From assembly GCA_045654805.1 (NCBI GenBank), contig JAZOOD010000021.1:1-5280 (forward strand): DNA of 5,280 nt. Reading direction: 5' to 3'. The DNA is from CAZNKU01 sp045654805. Its GTDB lineage: Bacteria; Bacillota; Clostridia; Monoglobales; Firm-18. Of the stretch, positions 5,001 to 5,280 are shown piece by piece. Position 1 is the stretch's first letter. Each line of letters opens with the position of its first letter. The notes beneath the pieces were generated by a model. That model saw only the letters and a list, made by a program, of their open reading frames with translations, searched no databases and had not been told where the DNA came from. A program made the position numbers and the translations under genes.

Positions 5001-5021
5001 ATGACTGTATCCGAATTGTAA
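5001..5021 (+). CDS. Possible six-codon leader peptide
   Basis: ATG at 5001 opens a six-residue frame (MTVSEL) ended by TAA at 5019-5021. AAAGGAG (4991-4997) lies only three bases upstream, closer than ideal, although TTG at 4998 is in the same frame. It may be a leader peptide or meaningless. It overlaps the longer open frame that follows, in a different frame. Confidence 0.15.
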   Translation: MTVSEL

Positions 5022-5220
5022 CAATCTTTTCAGAGGGGGTGAAAAACAAGGTTTTTTAAGTGGCTATACATTTCCGCGGGATTTAATTCTCTCCTTAGGA
5101 GAGGCTAGCAGAGCGCTTGGCTATACGCTGTCGCTAAAGCGACCGCTGCCCCGCGCAATCGCACCGCTAAAGCGGCACGAAATCGGGCGGAAGCCCGGAC
5201 CCACTTCGGAAAATCAGTAG
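5005..5220 (+). other. Open frame of 71 codons without a standard start, over the oriT-like region
   Basis: The frame is open from CTG 5005 to TAG 5218-5220 and encodes a protein-like sequence (for example QGFLSGYTFPRDLILSLGEA, then basic and proline-rich). It contains no ATG, GTG or TTG. CTG at 5005 sits seven bases after AAAGGAG, an ideal spacing for a rare CTG start. A one-base shift from the MTVSEL frame at 5001 would also join the two. The same bases form palindromes, so the open frame may be a by-product of GC-rich structure. I do not assign a product. Confidence 0.25.
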
Positions 5221-5229
5221 CCGAAATCG
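5061..5229 (+). other. Palindrome-rich, GC-rich region, candidate origin of transfer
   Basis: This stretch is clearly richer in GC than the genes around it and holds successive inverted repeats: CTCTCC/GGAGAG (5089-5103), GCTAGC (5104-5109), AGCGCT (5112-5117), GTCGC/GCGAC (5130-5143), CCGC/GCGG (5164-5175), CGGGC/GCCCG (5184-5197) and TTCGG/CCGAA (5205-5225). The two central hairpins share the identical ten-base core CGCTAAAGCG, 33 bases apart. TGGCTATAC is directly repeated at 5061 and 5118, and CGAAATCG at 5178 and 5222. Lying between a RepA-like helicase and a new gene start, this matches the usual structure and place of an oriT. No nick site of a known family was recognised. Confidence 0.5.
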
Positions 5230-5273
5230 ATAGAATATTTACAAACGAAATTAAAAGAAAGAGGTGAATTAGA

Positions 5274-5280
5274 ATGAGAA
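5274..5280 (+). CDS. Start of a gene cut by the window end
   Basis: ATG at 5274 follows a good ribosome site GAGGTGA (5261-5267) by six bases. Only Met-Arg and one further base are visible. By position after an oriT-like region the gene may encode a relaxosome accessory protein (MobC type) or a relaxase, but nothing in the two codons proves this. Confidence 0.55.

Noticed and set aside
5015..5025. ATTGT-A-ACAAT dyad as an operator
   Set aside because: It is short, isolated and not near a recognisable promoter, so chance is a sufficient explanation.
5042..5056. AAAAAC/GTTTTT stem as a terminator after the helicase gene
   Set aside because: The stem is almost all A-T pairs and unlikely to be stable enough to end transcription.

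Overview
The window looks like an accessory region of a low-GC Gram-positive bacterium, most likely a gut-type member of the Clostridia. This is inferred from AT-rich genes, strong GGAGG-type ribosome binding sites, sigma-A-like promoters and protein families typical of that group. All supported genes lie on the + strand.

Layout. (1) Bases 1-450 hold the 3' part of a CDP-alcohol phosphatidyltransferase gene that begins before the window. (2) Bases 545-1825 hold two XRE-type regulators 12 bp apart with related N-terminal HTH domains. One carries a zinc ribbon and a C-terminal beta-rich domain; the other carries four membrane helices. (3) Bases 1826-1931 form a structured leader whose long hairpin can mask the ribosome binding site of the next gene. 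(4) Bases 1932-3089 encode a PAP2-like membrane domain fused in frame to a GNAT acetyltransferase. (5) Bases 3099-3545 encode a rhodanese lipoprotein, followed by a strong intrinsic terminator at 3566-3599. (6) Bases 3600-3788 form a dense control region with four GCTGCA repeats, an excellent sigma-A promoter overlapped by CGCG palindromes, and a hairpin plus T-run at the predicted transcript start. (7) Bases 3789-4937 encode a RepA-like hexameric-helicase-type ATPase with a winged-helix and an acidic tail. (8) Bases 4938-5273 are non-coding or ambiguous, locally GC-rich and packed with short palindromes. They resemble an origin of transfer, and a new gene starts at 5274.

Interpretation. The left two thirds read as a cargo module of membrane/lipid, regulatory and sulfur-handling genes. 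The right third reads as the replication/mobilisation backbone of an integrative or plasmid-like mobile element, with the terminator as a natural divider. The most unusual feature is that two consecutive genes (PAP2-GNAT and lipoprotein-rhodanese) each keep a complete internal Shine-Dalgarno plus ATG exactly at the boundary between an N-terminal membrane or export part and a C-terminal soluble enzyme domain. Each could therefore make both a membrane-bound and a free cytoplasmic product. I found no CRISPR array, tRNA, rRNA, transposase or integrase in the window, and no evidence for a recognisable defence system.
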